Assembly (NCBI RefSeq): GCF_018829635.1
Contig: NZ_JAHKKG010000006.1
Location: 310,001-374,000, forward strand
DNA length: 64,000 nucleotides
Direction: 5' to 3'
Origin: Paractinoplanes bogorensis
Lineage (GTDB): Bacteria > Actinomycetota > Actinomycetes > Mycobacteriales > Micromonosporaceae
The translations under genes were made by a program, and so were the position numbers. Positions within the stretch are counted from its first letter, which is position 1. Each line of letters starts with the position of its first letter. Below the pieces are notes generated by a model that saw only the letters and a program-made list of their open reading frames with translations, searched no databases and was not told the origin of the DNA. Positions 42,037 through 50,353 of this stretch are shown here, piece by piece.

Positions 42037-43335
42037 TCAGAGGGCGTCGGTCAGGATCTTGGCGTACGTGGCGGGCACGTACGTCGGGCCGCCGGGGGTC
42101 AGGACGTCGTCTCGGGACGCGGCGGCCCACGCCGACGCCGGCACGGCCGACCGGAGCGCGACCAGCACCGGCGCGTCGTCGTCGAGCATGGACAGCGCCA
42201 CCACCGACTCCTCGACCTCGCCGACGCACTCGAACGGCTTGTGCGCGTCGATGCCCAGCAGCTCGAGGAAACCGGGCAGCTGACCCAGGTCGGCGAACAG
42301 GTCGTGGCCGAAGATCTTGTTGAGGCGCTCGCGCGGCATGGCGGGGGCCATTGCCAGGTAGACGAAGCGGCACTTCGGGCAGTCGCCGCACCAGCGGGCC
42401 GTCGGGTCGTGCAGTTTGAATGCCTTGTTACAGCTGGTCACGACGTCGTCGTACTGGGTGTGACGGGCGAACAGTTGCGCGATGTGCAGCTCGGAGAGCG
42501 ACCGCAGCAGCGAGAAGTACGGCTCGGTCAGGCCGGCGTGGGCGGTCACAGCGGCTCGCAGCAGGCCTTCGGCCGCGACCCCCTTGGACCACTGGTGGTT
42601 GACCTCGTGACCGTTCCAGATCAGGTTGGGGTCGGAGGCCGAGCGCTCGTTGGACATCACCACCGGGCCGAGGCCGTGCCAGACGGCGGTGGCGATCGCG
42701 ATCAGCGAGTTGATCGCGGTGACCGGGATGTGGCCGTTGAGGGCGCCCGCCTTGTTCAGCTCGAACAGCCGCGGGTCGAGCTGGCGCCGCGCGGCCAGGG
42801 CGGGCAGGCCGGAGGCGGCGTTCACGTTGACGATCACCGGGTTGGGGTTGACCGAGAACGGCACCGGGTCGAGCCCGGCCGCACGCAGGATCTCCAGGGT
42901 GACGATCGAGTCCTTACCGCCGCCGACGGCCGACAGCGGGCGGCCCTGGCTGTTGTCGATCAGCGGGACCGGCTCGAGCGTGCCGGGCGTCTCGACGACC
43001 AGGTCGAGCACGTGCGGCAGCTGGTTGCGATAGGCGTATTCGGCCATGCCCGACGTGTAGACCGCGGTGAAGAAGGAGGCGACAGGTGGCGCCACCGGCC
43101 CGGGCGCGATCACCCGCGCGGGCGCGCCGACCTTGAAGTAGCTGACGCCGGCGACAACGTGCAGCAGGTCGAGCACCGGGGACAGCGCGGCCGGCACGGG
43201 ACCGGGAGCAACGGGCAGCGTGATCGTCTCGGTGAAATGCAGCGGCGAAGGCCCGTCCAGCACGTAGTCGAACGTCGCCACCCCGGTCTCGGGGTCGAAC
43301 GATCGCGAGGGGAAGCGCATGGCGTCGAACTGCAC
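42037..43335 (-). CDS. murL: MurL-like UDP-MurNAc-L-Ala-L-Glu epimerase
   Basis: 432 residues from GTG 43335, preceded by CAGGAG at 6 nt; longer reading is antisense shadow. PLSAVGGGKDSIVTLEILRA (134-153) is a PP-loop ATP-pyrophosphatase-type motif, and RWCGDCPKCRFVYLAMAP a Cys cluster; IWNGHEVNHQWSKGV is also characteristic. This pattern fits MurL, the ATP-dependent enzyme that epimerises the terminal L-Glu of UDP-MurNAc-L-Ala-L-Glu to D-Glu, first described in Xanthomonas. Divergent from a MurD-like ligase by 64 bp, the expected partner. The assignment rests on motif and context memory, not alignment. Confidence 0.8.
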   Translation of the reverse strand: MQFDAMRFPSRSFDPETGVATFDYVLDGPSPLHFTETITLPVAPGPVPAALSPVLDLLHVVAGVSYFKVGAPARVIAPGPVAPPVASFFTAVYTSGMAEYAYRNQLPHVLDLVVETPGTLEPVPLIDNSQGRPLSAVGGGKDSIVTLEILRAAGLDPVPFSVNPNPVIVNVNAASGLPALAARRQLDPRLFELNKAGALNGHIPVTAINSLIAIATAVWHGLGPVVMSNERSASDPNLIWNGHEVNHQWSKGVAAEGLLRAAVTAHAGLTEPYFSLLRSLSELHIAQLFARHTQYDDVVTSCNKAFKLHDPTARWCGDCPKCRFVYLAMAPAMPRERLNKIFGHDLFADLGQLPGFLELLGIDAHKPFECVGEVEESVVALSMLDDDAPVLVALRSAVPASAWAAASRDDVLTPGGPTYVPATYAKILTDAL

Positions 43336-43399
43336 CCGGAACTCCTGACGTAATGGCCGACGGGCAATACTAGTGCCACTCGACGAGGAGGAGACGAAC

Positions 43400-44749
43400 G
43401 TGCGCCTGGCAGACCTGAAGGGCCGGTCGGTGGCGGTCTGGGGCACGGGCCGCGAGGGGCGGGCCGCGGTCAAGGCCATTTCCCCGTACGGTCCGTCGCG
43501 GCTGATCGCCGTGGACGACAGCGCGAACTTCCTCTCGGTGACCTGGGACGACGACCTGGCCGCGCTGGCCCCCCTGGCCGGGGGTGACCACGCGTTCCCG
43601 GCGCTGGTCACGGCCGACGTCGTGGTGCGCTCGCCGGGCGTGCCGCAGACGCACCCGTGGATGAAGGAGCTGCGCGAACGCGGCGTCACGGTGACCGGCG
43701 GCAGCGCCCTGTGGATGGCCGAGCACGCGTCCAGCACCATCGGCGTCACCGGCAGCAAGGGCAAGAGCACCACGTCGAGCCTGATCAGCCACCTGCTGGC
43801 CGCGGTCGACCGGCCCAACATCTTCGGCGGCAACATCGGCGTCCCGCTGCTCGATCTGCCCGATGCACCCCTCTATGTCCTTGAGCTGTCGAGCTACCAG
43901 TGCGCCGACCTGACCGACTCGCCGCGGGTCGCCGTCGTGACGTCGCTGTTCCCCGAGCATCTCGACGCGCACGGCGGCGAGCGCGAGTACTACCGCGACA
44001 AGCTCAACCTGCTGCGCCACAGTCCGGAAATGATCGTCGTGAACGGCACCGACGAGCGACTGCGGGACGAGATCCGCGGGCTGACCGACGCCAACGGCTT
44101 CCCGCCGATCCCGGCCGCGGCCGGCGACTCCCGGTTCCGGGTCGAGGACGAGACCGTCTTCTGCTCCGACGAGCCGCTGTTCCCGCGGTCGGCGCTGCGG
44201 CTCAAGGGCGCGCACAACGAGCGCAACCTCTGCGTGGCGCTGGCCGTGCTCGACGGGCTGGGCATCGACGTGCCGGGCTCGGCCCGGAAGCTGGCCGAAG
44301 CGGTGGCGTCGTTCGAGGGGCTGCCGCACCGGCTGACCGAGATCGCCGATCCGTCCGGGCTCACGTTCGTCGACGACACGCTGTCGACCAGCCCTTATGC
44401 GACGATGCACGCGATCGACGCGTACGCGGGAAAGCCTTTGACCGTTCTTGTCGGTGGCACCGATCGGGGCGTCGACTACTCAGTGTTGCGAGACTTCCTG
44501 GCCACGCGTGAACTCACCGTGATCGGCATCCCGGACAGCGGCCCCCGCATCCTGGCCGAGCTGACCGGCCTCGAGAAGATCAAGACCGTCAATGCGGAAG
44601 ACCTTCCCGAGGCCGTACGGCTGTCGCGCGAGCTGACTCCGGCCGGTGGCGTGGTGCTGTTGTCGCCGGGGGCGCCGAGCTACGGGCGTTACCGCAACTT
44701 CGAGCACCGTTCCGAGGCGTTCGTCGAGGCGATCCGGGCGACTGCCTAG
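43400..44749 (+). CDS. murD2: MurD2-like UDP-MurNAc-L-Ala--L-Glu ligase
   Basis: 449 residues from GTG 43400, with GAGGAGGAG upstream. Mur-ligase layout: N-terminal Rossmann (VAVWGTGREGRAAV), RSPGVP, P-loop GVTGSKGKSTTSS (115-127), LELSSYQ, FPEHLDAHGG and a C-terminal domain with DDTLSTSP and VGGTDRGVDYS. It adds an amino acid to UDP-MurNAc-L-Ala. Pairing with MurL predicts L-Glu as substrate rather than the D-Glu of canonical MurD. A separate dcw-cluster MurD would be expected elsewhere or absent; that cannot be seen here. Confidence 0.85.
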   Translation: MRLADLKGRSVAVWGTGREGRAAVKAISPYGPSRLIAVDDSANFLSVTWDDDLAALAPLAGGDHAFPALVTADVVVRSPGVPQTHPWMKELRERGVTVTGGSALWMAEHASSTIGVTGSKGKSTTSSLISHLLAAVDRPNIFGGNIGVPLLDLPDAPLYVLELSSYQCADLTDSPRVAVVTSLFPEHLDAHGGEREYYRDKLNLLRHSPEMIVVNGTDERLRDEIRGLTDANGFPPIPAAAGDSRFRVEDETVFCSDEPLFPRSALRLKGAHNERNLCVALAVLDGLGIDVPGSARKLAEAVASFEGLPHRLTEIADPSGLTFVDDTLSTSPYATMHAIDAYAGKPLTVLVGGTDRGVDYSVLRDFLATRELTVIGIPDSGPRILAELTGLEKIKTVNAEDLPEAVRLSRELTPAGGVVLLSPGAPSYGRYRNFEHRSEAFVEAIRATA

Positions 44750-45495
44750 TCCCACCACATCCGCCACACCGGGGCATCCTGCAGCGAGCCGGCCAGCTCG
44801 GTCAGCGTGTCGGCGAAGTAGAAGTCGTAAGCGCCGTCGTTGTACGCCATGTACTCCCAGGCGAACGCGGCCGCCTCGAGCCGGGTCGCGGGCGGCCGGG
44901 CCACCGCGAACTCGGCCGTCGTGCCGGTCAGCGAGACCAGCTCGGCGCCGAAGCGCTCGTGCCAGTAGCGCAGGATCGCCGCATGCTCGGCCGGGATCGG
45001 GAAGTCGTTCCAGCCGCCGTAGTGCAGCACGGCCGGCACCATCCAGCCGTCGGTCGCGGGCACCAGGGCGACCAGGGCCGGCTCGTCGCCGAAGAAACCG
45101 GAGCCGCGTCGTTCGGGCTCGTCCGGCCAGTCGCCCGCGCCCTGGAGCGCGGCCGTGATCTCGGCGGTCAACTCGGGCCCGTAGATCTTCAGCTTGGCGG
45201 CCTGGCTCCCGGCCAGCAGGGCGGCGCCGTCCAGGGCCGGGACGCGGGCCAGGGAGGTGTCCAGATCCTCGTACGCGTACGCGTCGACCAGATATTCGGG
45301 CGCCTCGTCGTCCATCAGGACGGGCCACAGCCCGGTGCCGGGGTGCGCGTCGCGCAGACGCTGCCACCACTCGACGGCCTCGTCTCCGGATGCGGTGAAG
45401 CCGAGCACCGGCCGGCCGGCCGGAGTTCTCATCAGTTCGCGGAGCGCGGGCAGGCCCGGCACGAGTGGCTGTGACACGCCGACATGATCGTCCAC
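44746..45495 (-). CDS. DUF4253 domain protein
   Basis: 249 residues. The C-terminal half matches the DUF4253 pattern: LVALVPATDGWMVPAVLHYGG, ILRYWHERFGAELVSLTGTT and the closing AAFAWEYMAYNDGAY to WRMWWD. Soluble; no catalytic residues recognised. Converges with murD2, overlapping by 4 nt. Function unknown. Confidence 0.85.
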   Translation of the reverse strand: MDDHVGVSQPLVPGLPALRELMRTPAGRPVLGFTASGDEAVEWWQRLRDAHPGTGLWPVLMDDEAPEYLVDAYAYEDLDTSLARVPALDGAALLAGSQAAKLKIYGPELTAEITAALQGAGDWPDEPERRGSGFFGDEPALVALVPATDGWMVPAVLHYGGWNDFPIPAEHAAILRYWHERFGAELVSLTGTTAEFAVARPPATRLEAAAFAWEYMAYNDGAYDFYFADTLTELAGSLQDAPVWRMWWD

Positions 45496-45967
45496 GCCGC
45501 TTCGGTTTTGTGCCCCAGGTGCGCCTCCGGACAGAGGGGGCGCTTCGCGGGTGACTGCCGAACCGAAGATCGGCTCCCACGTCGGCGCAGCTCAGGGGGC
45601 TGCCAAGGCCGGCGGGGGAGCCGGCCAGGCGTACGGGGAAATCTTTTGATCTTGTTTCTTGGGTTAAAACAACGTTTCACAGACGCCAAGAGATGGGTCG
45701 TTCGGCCCACGCGGCATCGTCTGATCGGGCCACTCGGCGATGTCGAAAGGGCCATGACAAAGTCGGGCAAAACCGGTCACGTGATGGCGGTCACGTCGTA
45801 AAGAACATTTCCGGATCGATGGCCGTCAAGGGGTGGCCGCGTAACACGCGTTCATCGGCGCTGGTCAGGTAACGGTTTGAAAACTTCGCCCAACTCCTTG
45901 ACACGGAGGGGCGGTTAGTAAGAACTTTTACCGCGACAGTAAACACTCCTTCCTGAAAGGGTGGCCC
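45496..45967. other. 472-bp intergenic region upstream of the sugar-uptake regulator
   Basis: No gene is supported; a plus-strand reading frame at 45484-45801 has poor composition. The region is AT-richer than its surroundings from about 45640. It contains two GGTCACGT direct repeats near 45776-45798 (GGTCACGTGA, GGTCACGTCG), a possible -35 TTGACA at 45898-45903, and the palindrome listed separately. It should hold the rpiR promoter. Confidence 0.45.
45918..45931. promoter_or_regulatory. putative RpiR operator palindrome
   Basis: GTAAGAACTTTTAC is a near-perfect 14-bp inverted repeat, 36 bp before the rpiR start and about 14 bp past a TTGACA hexamer. Position suggests autoregulation. Confidence 0.45.
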
Positions 45968-46954
45968 ATGAACGAGCCGGAGATGGACGGCGCCGCGGCG
46001 ACCGCGGTCGTCGACCCCCTGGTTCGTGGCGCCTCGGCCACTCCGGATCTGAACAGCCACGGCAGCACCATGCAGAATCACGGCGTTCAGGCCCGCGTGC
46101 GATCGCTGCTGCCGGAGTTCACGGGGGCTCTGCGGCGCGTCGCCGAGCAGGTGCTGACCGACCCGGCCGCGGCCTCGCGGGCCACCATCGTCGAGCTCGC
46201 CGAGCGCAGCGGCACCTCGCCGGCCACCGTCACCCGGTTCTGCCGGGCGCTCGGTTTCGACGGGTACGCGGATCTGCGGCTCGGCATCGCGGCGGAGACC
46301 GGGCGGGCGCGTTCCGCCGGGTGGACCGTCGACATCGGCCGCGAGATCCAGCCGAGCGACCCCCTGGAACGGGTGCTCGGTCAGATCATGGCGGCCGACA
46401 CCCAGGCCATGCACGACACGGCCGAGCTCCTCGACCTCGCCGAGGTCGAGCGGGCCGCGGTCGCGATCGCCGCCGCGCCCCGGGTCAACATCTTCGGCGC
46501 CAGCGGATCCGCGCTGGTCGGCGAGGAGATGCAGTTCAGCCTGCACCGCATCGGGGTGCCGGCCTGGGCCTGGACCGACGTGCACAACGGTCTGGCCAGC
46601 GCCGCGCTCTCCCGGCCCGGCGACGTCGCGCTCGGTATCTCCCACTCGGGGGAGACCGGCGAGACGATCGAGCTGCTCGCCGAGGCGAGCAGCCGGGGCG
46701 CCACCACGATCGCTCTGACCAGCTTCCCGCGCTCGCCGCTGGCCGAGCTGGCCGAGATCACCCTTGTCACCGCGACCCAGGCGACCACCTTCCGGCCGGA
46801 CGCGCTCAGCGCCCGTCACCCGCAGCTGGTCGTGCTCGACCTTCTCTACGTAGCCGTCGCGCAGCGAACCCACGAACGTTCGCACGCCGCCTTCCAGCGC
46901 ACCGCTCAGGCCGTATCCGGTCACAAGGCGGCGAAGGACGGCAGCACCACCTGA
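45968..46954 (+). CDS. RpiR/MurR-family transcription regulator (HTH-SIS)
   Basis: 328 residues. A ~40-residue Ala/Asp-rich N-terminal extension precedes the RpiR HTH (RATIVELAERSGTSPATVTR) and a SIS phosphosugar-binding domain (VNIFGASGSALVGEEMQFSL, LGISHSGETGETIELLAEA). SIS-domain RpiR proteins sense phosphosugars such as MurNAc-6-P or GlcN-6-P. It is directly upstream of two ABC importers with chitooligosaccharide-type features, so control of amino sugar uptake is inferred. Streptomyces uses the GntR protein DasR for that role. ATG with GAAAGGG upstream. Confidence 0.9.
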   Translation: MNEPEMDGAAATAVVDPLVRGASATPDLNSHGSTMQNHGVQARVRSLLPEFTGALRRVAEQVLTDPAAASRATIVELAERSGTSPATVTRFCRALGFDGYADLRLGIAAETGRARSAGWTVDIGREIQPSDPLERVLGQIMAADTQAMHDTAELLDLAEVERAAVAIAAAPRVNIFGASGSALVGEEMQFSLHRIGVPAWAWTDVHNGLASAALSRPGDVALGISHSGETGETIELLAEASSRGATTIALTSFPRSPLAELAEITLVTATQATTFRPDALSARHPQLVVLDLLYVAVAQRTHERSHAAFQRTAQAVSGHKAAKDGSTT

Positions 46955-47009
46955 GAGTTCCATCCGCACCCTGAATATCCCCAGAAAATAATCTCCCCAG
47001 GAGGAAAGC

Positions 47010-48326
47010 GTGAAGCGCAAGATCGCCGCAGTCGCGGCCATCGCGGCGACACTGCTCGGCGCCGCGGCCTGCGGCTCCAACAGCGACGACGACGCCCCCA
47101 CCACTTCGGCTTCCGGCAAGGTCGACGGCGCCGGCAAGACCCTCAAGGTCTGGCTGATGGTCGACGCGCAGAGCGCGTGGAAGCCCGTCGTCGACGACGC
47201 GAGCAAGCGGTTCACCGACGCGACCGGCGCCCAGGTCAACGTCGAGTACCAGCAGTGGGCCAACCACCTCACCAAGCTGGACGCCACCCTGGCCGGCAGC
47301 GACGTCCCGGACGTCGTCGAGCTGGGCAACACCGAGTTCCCCAAGTACGTCTTCTCGGGCGCGTTCGGCGCGGTCAACCCGGGCGACTACGAGAACTCGA
47401 GCTCGTGGCTGCAGGGCCTCAAGGGCGCCTGTGACTTCGAGGGCAAGACCTACTGCGTGCCCTACTACGCCGGTGCCCGCGTGCTGATCTACCGCACCGA
47501 CCTGTTCAAGGCGGCCGGTATCGCCGAGGCCCCGAAGACCTACGACGAGTTCCTCTCCGACGCCGACAAGCTGCAGGCCGCGTCGAAGTCGAACGCCAAG
47601 TTCGGTGCCGTCTACATGCCGGGCCAGTACTGGTACGCCGCGATGAGCTGGGTCAAGTCGACCGGTGGCGACATCGCGAAGCAGGAGGGCGACAAGTGGG
47701 TCGGCCAGCTCTCGCAGCCCTCCTCGATCGAGGGTCTGCAGCGCTGGGTCGACATGGCCAAGAAGTACTCGAAGGCCGACCCCACCAAGAACGAGAACGA
47801 CCAGGCCAACACGTTCGCCCAGGGCACCGCGGCGATGTTCTACGGCAACGCCTGGGAGCAGGGTGCGGCCGAGGAGGTCAAGAAGGACCCCAACAACCCG
47901 GACTCCCCGATGGTTCCGACCAAGGTCAAGGGCAAGCTGGCCGCCGCGCCGATGCCCGAGGTCCCGTCGTTCCTGGGTGGCTCGAACCTGGGCATCACCG
48001 AGAAGAGCCAGCAGAAGGAGCTGGCCGCTCAGTGGATCAAGGCCTTCACCGACAGCAAGTCGATGGCCGGGCTGGTCAAGGCCAACGCCCTGCCCAACGC
48101 GACCTCGCTGCTCGACCAGGCCGCCACGGACAACAAGACGATCGCGCCGGCCGCGCTCGCCGCGAAGAACAGCTGGTTCCCGCCGAACGCCGAGAAGTGG
48201 GCTGACGTCGAGAAGAGCGCGGTCCTGCAGACCATGCTGACCGACATCCTGACCGGCAAGAAGTCGGTGGCCGACGGTGCCAAGTGGGCCGACGACCAGA
48301 TCAACTCGACGCTCAACGAGAGCTGA
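47010..48326 (+). CDS. dasA: DasA-like chitooligosaccharide-binding lipoprotein
   Basis: 438 residues. Signal peptide MKRKIAAVAAIAATLLGAAAC with lipobox Cys21, then a family 1 extracellular solute-binding protein: KTLKVWLMVDAQSAWKPVVD, ATLAGSDVPDVVELGNTEF, YCVPYYAGARVLIYRTDLF. These closely resemble my recollection of Streptomyces DasA, the N,N'-diacetylchitobiose binder. GTG start with AGGAGG ideally spaced. The first of two ABC sets; a stable hairpin follows the stop and may give it higher expression than the permeases. Confidence 0.85.
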   Translation: MKRKIAAVAAIAATLLGAAACGSNSDDDAPTTSASGKVDGAGKTLKVWLMVDAQSAWKPVVDDASKRFTDATGAQVNVEYQQWANHLTKLDATLAGSDVPDVVELGNTEFPKYVFSGAFGAVNPGDYENSSSWLQGLKGACDFEGKTYCVPYYAGARVLIYRTDLFKAAGIAEAPKTYDEFLSDADKLQAASKSNAKFGAVYMPGQYWYAAMSWVKSTGGDIAKQEGDKWVGQLSQPSSIEGLQRWVDMAKKYSKADPTKNENDQANTFAQGTAAMFYGNAWEQGAAEEVKKDPNNPDSPMVPTKVKGKLAAAPMPEVPSFLGGSNLGITEKSQQKELAAQWIKAFTDSKSMAGLVKANALPNATSLLDQAATDNKTIAPAALAAKNSWFPPNAEKWADVEKSAVLQTMLTDILTGKKSVADGAKWADDQINSTLNES

Positions 48327-48335
48327 CATCCGCCG

Positions 48336-48365
48336 AGCTGCCCGCCTCTGACGGGGCGGGCAGCT
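48336..48365 (+). terminator. intercistronic hairpin between binding protein and permease genes
   Basis: A perfect 11-bp stem, AGCTGCCCGCC (48336-48346) with GGCGGGCAGCT (48355-48365), 8-nt loop, 10 nt after the dasA-like stop. It probably acts as partial terminator or 3' stabiliser. Confidence 0.65.
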
Positions 48366-48394
48366 TGCCCGCCCCTTCAGAGAGGGAAAAGCCG

Positions 48395-49384
48395 ATGTCC
48401 GTCGTCGACTCCCCGGCGACCCGACGGCCCCGCGATCCCGGTGGGCCGCAGCAGAACCGGGTCCCCGGTCACGCCGCCCCCCGGCGCCGTAAGCGCAACA
48501 GCGGTCTGGTCCCGTGGCTGCTCGCGCTGCCCGCACTGCTCTTCATCGCCGGACTGCTGGGCTACCCGCTGATCCGGATGCTCGTCCTGTCCTTCCAGAA
48601 CATGCGCCTGCGCGAGCTGATCAGCGGGCGCACGCCCCCGTGGGTCGGCTTCGACCAGTACACCCGGGTGCTCTCGGACGGAGTCTTCTGGGGAGTGGTC
48701 GGCCGTACGGTCGCCTTCACCGTCGTCTCCGTACTCATCTCGGTGGTCTGCGGACTGGGCATCGCGCTGCTGATGCGCCGGGTCAGTCACGGCGTCCGGC
48801 TGTTCATGATCATCGCGATGATGTTCGTCTGGGCCCTGCCCCAGCTCGTCGCGGCGCAGATCTTCCGCTGGATGACCGACTCCGACTTCGGCGTCGTGAA
48901 CTACCTGATCGACCTGCTGCCCGGGGTGAACTACCAGAACCACAGCTGGTTCGTGAACCCGTGGCAGGGCTGGAGCGTCATCACCACGCTGGTGGTCTGG
49001 GCGGGCATCCCGTTCCTGGCCATCACGCTCAACGCCGGCCTGACCCAGGTGCCCAAGGAGCTGCTCGAGGCGGCCACGGTCGACGGCGCCACCCCGTGGC
49101 AGTCGCTGCGCAACATCATCCTGCCGATCCTGAAGCCGCTGCTGATGATCGTCACCACGCTCTCGGTGATCTGGAACTTCGGCCTCTTCACGCAGGCCTG
49201 GGTGCTGCGTGACGGTCACCCGGAGCCCCAGTTCCAGACGCTGGCCACCTACTCGTACACGCAGGCCTTCGGTCAGGCCCGGTACAGCCTCGGCTCGGCC
49301 ATCGCGGTCATCACGGTGCTGCTCATGTTCGGCGTGATGGTCTTCTATATCCGTCAGATGTTCCGGATCGGAGAGGTGGACTGA
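48395..49384 (+). CDS. dasB: sugar ABC transporter permease (MalF/DasB type)
   Basis: 329 residues. A ~40-residue basic cytoplasmic N-terminus (RRRKRNSG) precedes about six membrane helices. The EAA loop EAATVDGATPWQSLRNIILP (the ATPase contact) is intact. ATG 48395 has AGAGAGGG upstream; the longer reading is intergenic. Its stop overlaps the next start by one base. It forms the channel with the next gene product. Confidence 0.9.
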   Translation: MSVVDSPATRRPRDPGGPQQNRVPGHAAPRRRKRNSGLVPWLLALPALLFIAGLLGYPLIRMLVLSFQNMRLRELISGRTPPWVGFDQYTRVLSDGVFWGVVGRTVAFTVVSVLISVVCGLGIALLMRRVSHGVRLFMIIAMMFVWALPQLVAAQIFRWMTDSDFGVVNYLIDLLPGVNYQNHSWFVNPWQGWSVITTLVVWAGIPFLAITLNAGLTQVPKELLEAATVDGATPWQSLRNIILPILKPLLMIVTTLSVIWNFGLFTQAWVLRDGHPEPQFQTLATYSYTQAFGQARYSLGSAIAVITVLLMFGVMVFYIRQMFRIGEVD

Positions 49385-50307
49385 TGGCCGCCGACATCAC
49401 CAGCCCGGTGGCCATGCGGGCCCGCAAGAAGCGCCGGGACGACAACGGCTCGCTGACCGTGGGTCGCAGCCGGGCCGGCACCATCGTGGCCAACACCGTC
49501 GGGATCGTCTTCGGCGTGCTCATGCTCTTCCCGGTCTACTGGGTGCTGAACACCGCGTTCAAGCCGGCCGACGAGGTGCTGGCCCTGGAACCGGGGTTCT
49601 GGCCGTCCAACCCCACGTTCGACAACTTCATCTCGGCCTTCAAGGCCCCGCTGTTCCTCCAGGACATGCTCAACGGCGTCGTCATCACCCTCTTCGCGGT
49701 GGCCGGCGCCCTGGTGGTCGGCTTCCTCGGGGCCCTGGCGATCGCGCGGTTCTCGTTCTACGGCCGCAAGGCGATCATCCTGGTCGTCCTGGTGGTGCAG
49801 CTGGTGCCGTTCCTGGCGCTGCTCATCCCGCTGTTCCTGATGCTGCAGAACGTCAACCTTGGTTTCACGACGCTCAACTTGACCGACAGTTTGATCGGTG
49901 TGAGCATCACCTACCTCGTGCTGATCCTGCCCTACACCGTCTGGACGCTTCGCGGCTTCATCTCGGGCATCCCCCGGGAGCTCGACGAGGCCGCCATGAT
50001 CGACGGCTGCACCCGGGCCCAGGTGTTCTGGCGCATCATCCTGCCGCTGACCGGTCCCGGCCTGGTCGCCACCAGCGTCTACGGGTTCATCCAGGCCTGG
50101 AACGAGTTCATCATCATCAACACGCTGAACAGCCCGGACAAGCAGAACCTGATGGCCTGGCTGCTGCAGAACCAGACAACGCGCGGTACCGCCTGGGGGC
50201 CCCTCATGGCCGGTGCGATCATCACCTCGATCCCGGTGGTGATCTTCTTCCTGATCATTCAGCGGAATATCGCCACGGGCCTCACGGCCGGCGCGGTCAA
50301 GGGATGA
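49384..50307 (+). CDS. dasC: sugar ABC transporter permease (MalG/DasC type)
   Basis: 307 residues and six predicted membrane helices. The EAA loop reads DEAAMIDGCTRAQVFWRIIL, with Cys at the usual Ala position. The C-terminus QRNIATGLTAGAVKG is the normal MalG-family ending. Overlaps the previous gene by one base (TGATG). No ATPase gene follows, so it likely uses a shared MsiK-like ATPase as in Streptomyces. Confidence 0.9.
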   Translation: MAADITSPVAMRARKKRRDDNGSLTVGRSRAGTIVANTVGIVFGVLMLFPVYWVLNTAFKPADEVLALEPGFWPSNPTFDNFISAFKAPLFLQDMLNGVVITLFAVAGALVVGFLGALAIARFSFYGRKAIILVVLVVQLVPFLALLIPLFLMLQNVNLGFTTLNLTDSLIGVSITYLVLILPYTVWTLRGFISGIPRELDEAAMIDGCTRAQVFWRIILPLTGPGLVATSVYGFIQAWNEFIIINTLNSPDKQNLMAWLLQNQTTRGTAWGPLMAGAIITSIPVVIFFLIIQRNIATGLTAGAVKG

Positions 50308-50353
50308 TCCGGATTCAACACCAGTAACAAACAGCAAGCACTGAGGAGATGCT

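Noticed and set aside
43336-43836. N-terminal extension of MurL
   Set aside because: Antisense to murD2; a GTG with an ideal ribosome site at 43335 gives a normal protein.
45484-45801. 105-residue plus-strand frame upstream of rpiR
   Set aside because: Cys/Arg-rich, no ribosome site, ends in AT-rich promoter-like DNA, and overlaps the DUF4253 start.
46955-47009. DasR-type operator (dre) ahead of the dasA-like gene
   Set aside because: No ACTGGTCTAGACCAGT-like palindrome could be found in the gap; only a good ribosome site is seen.
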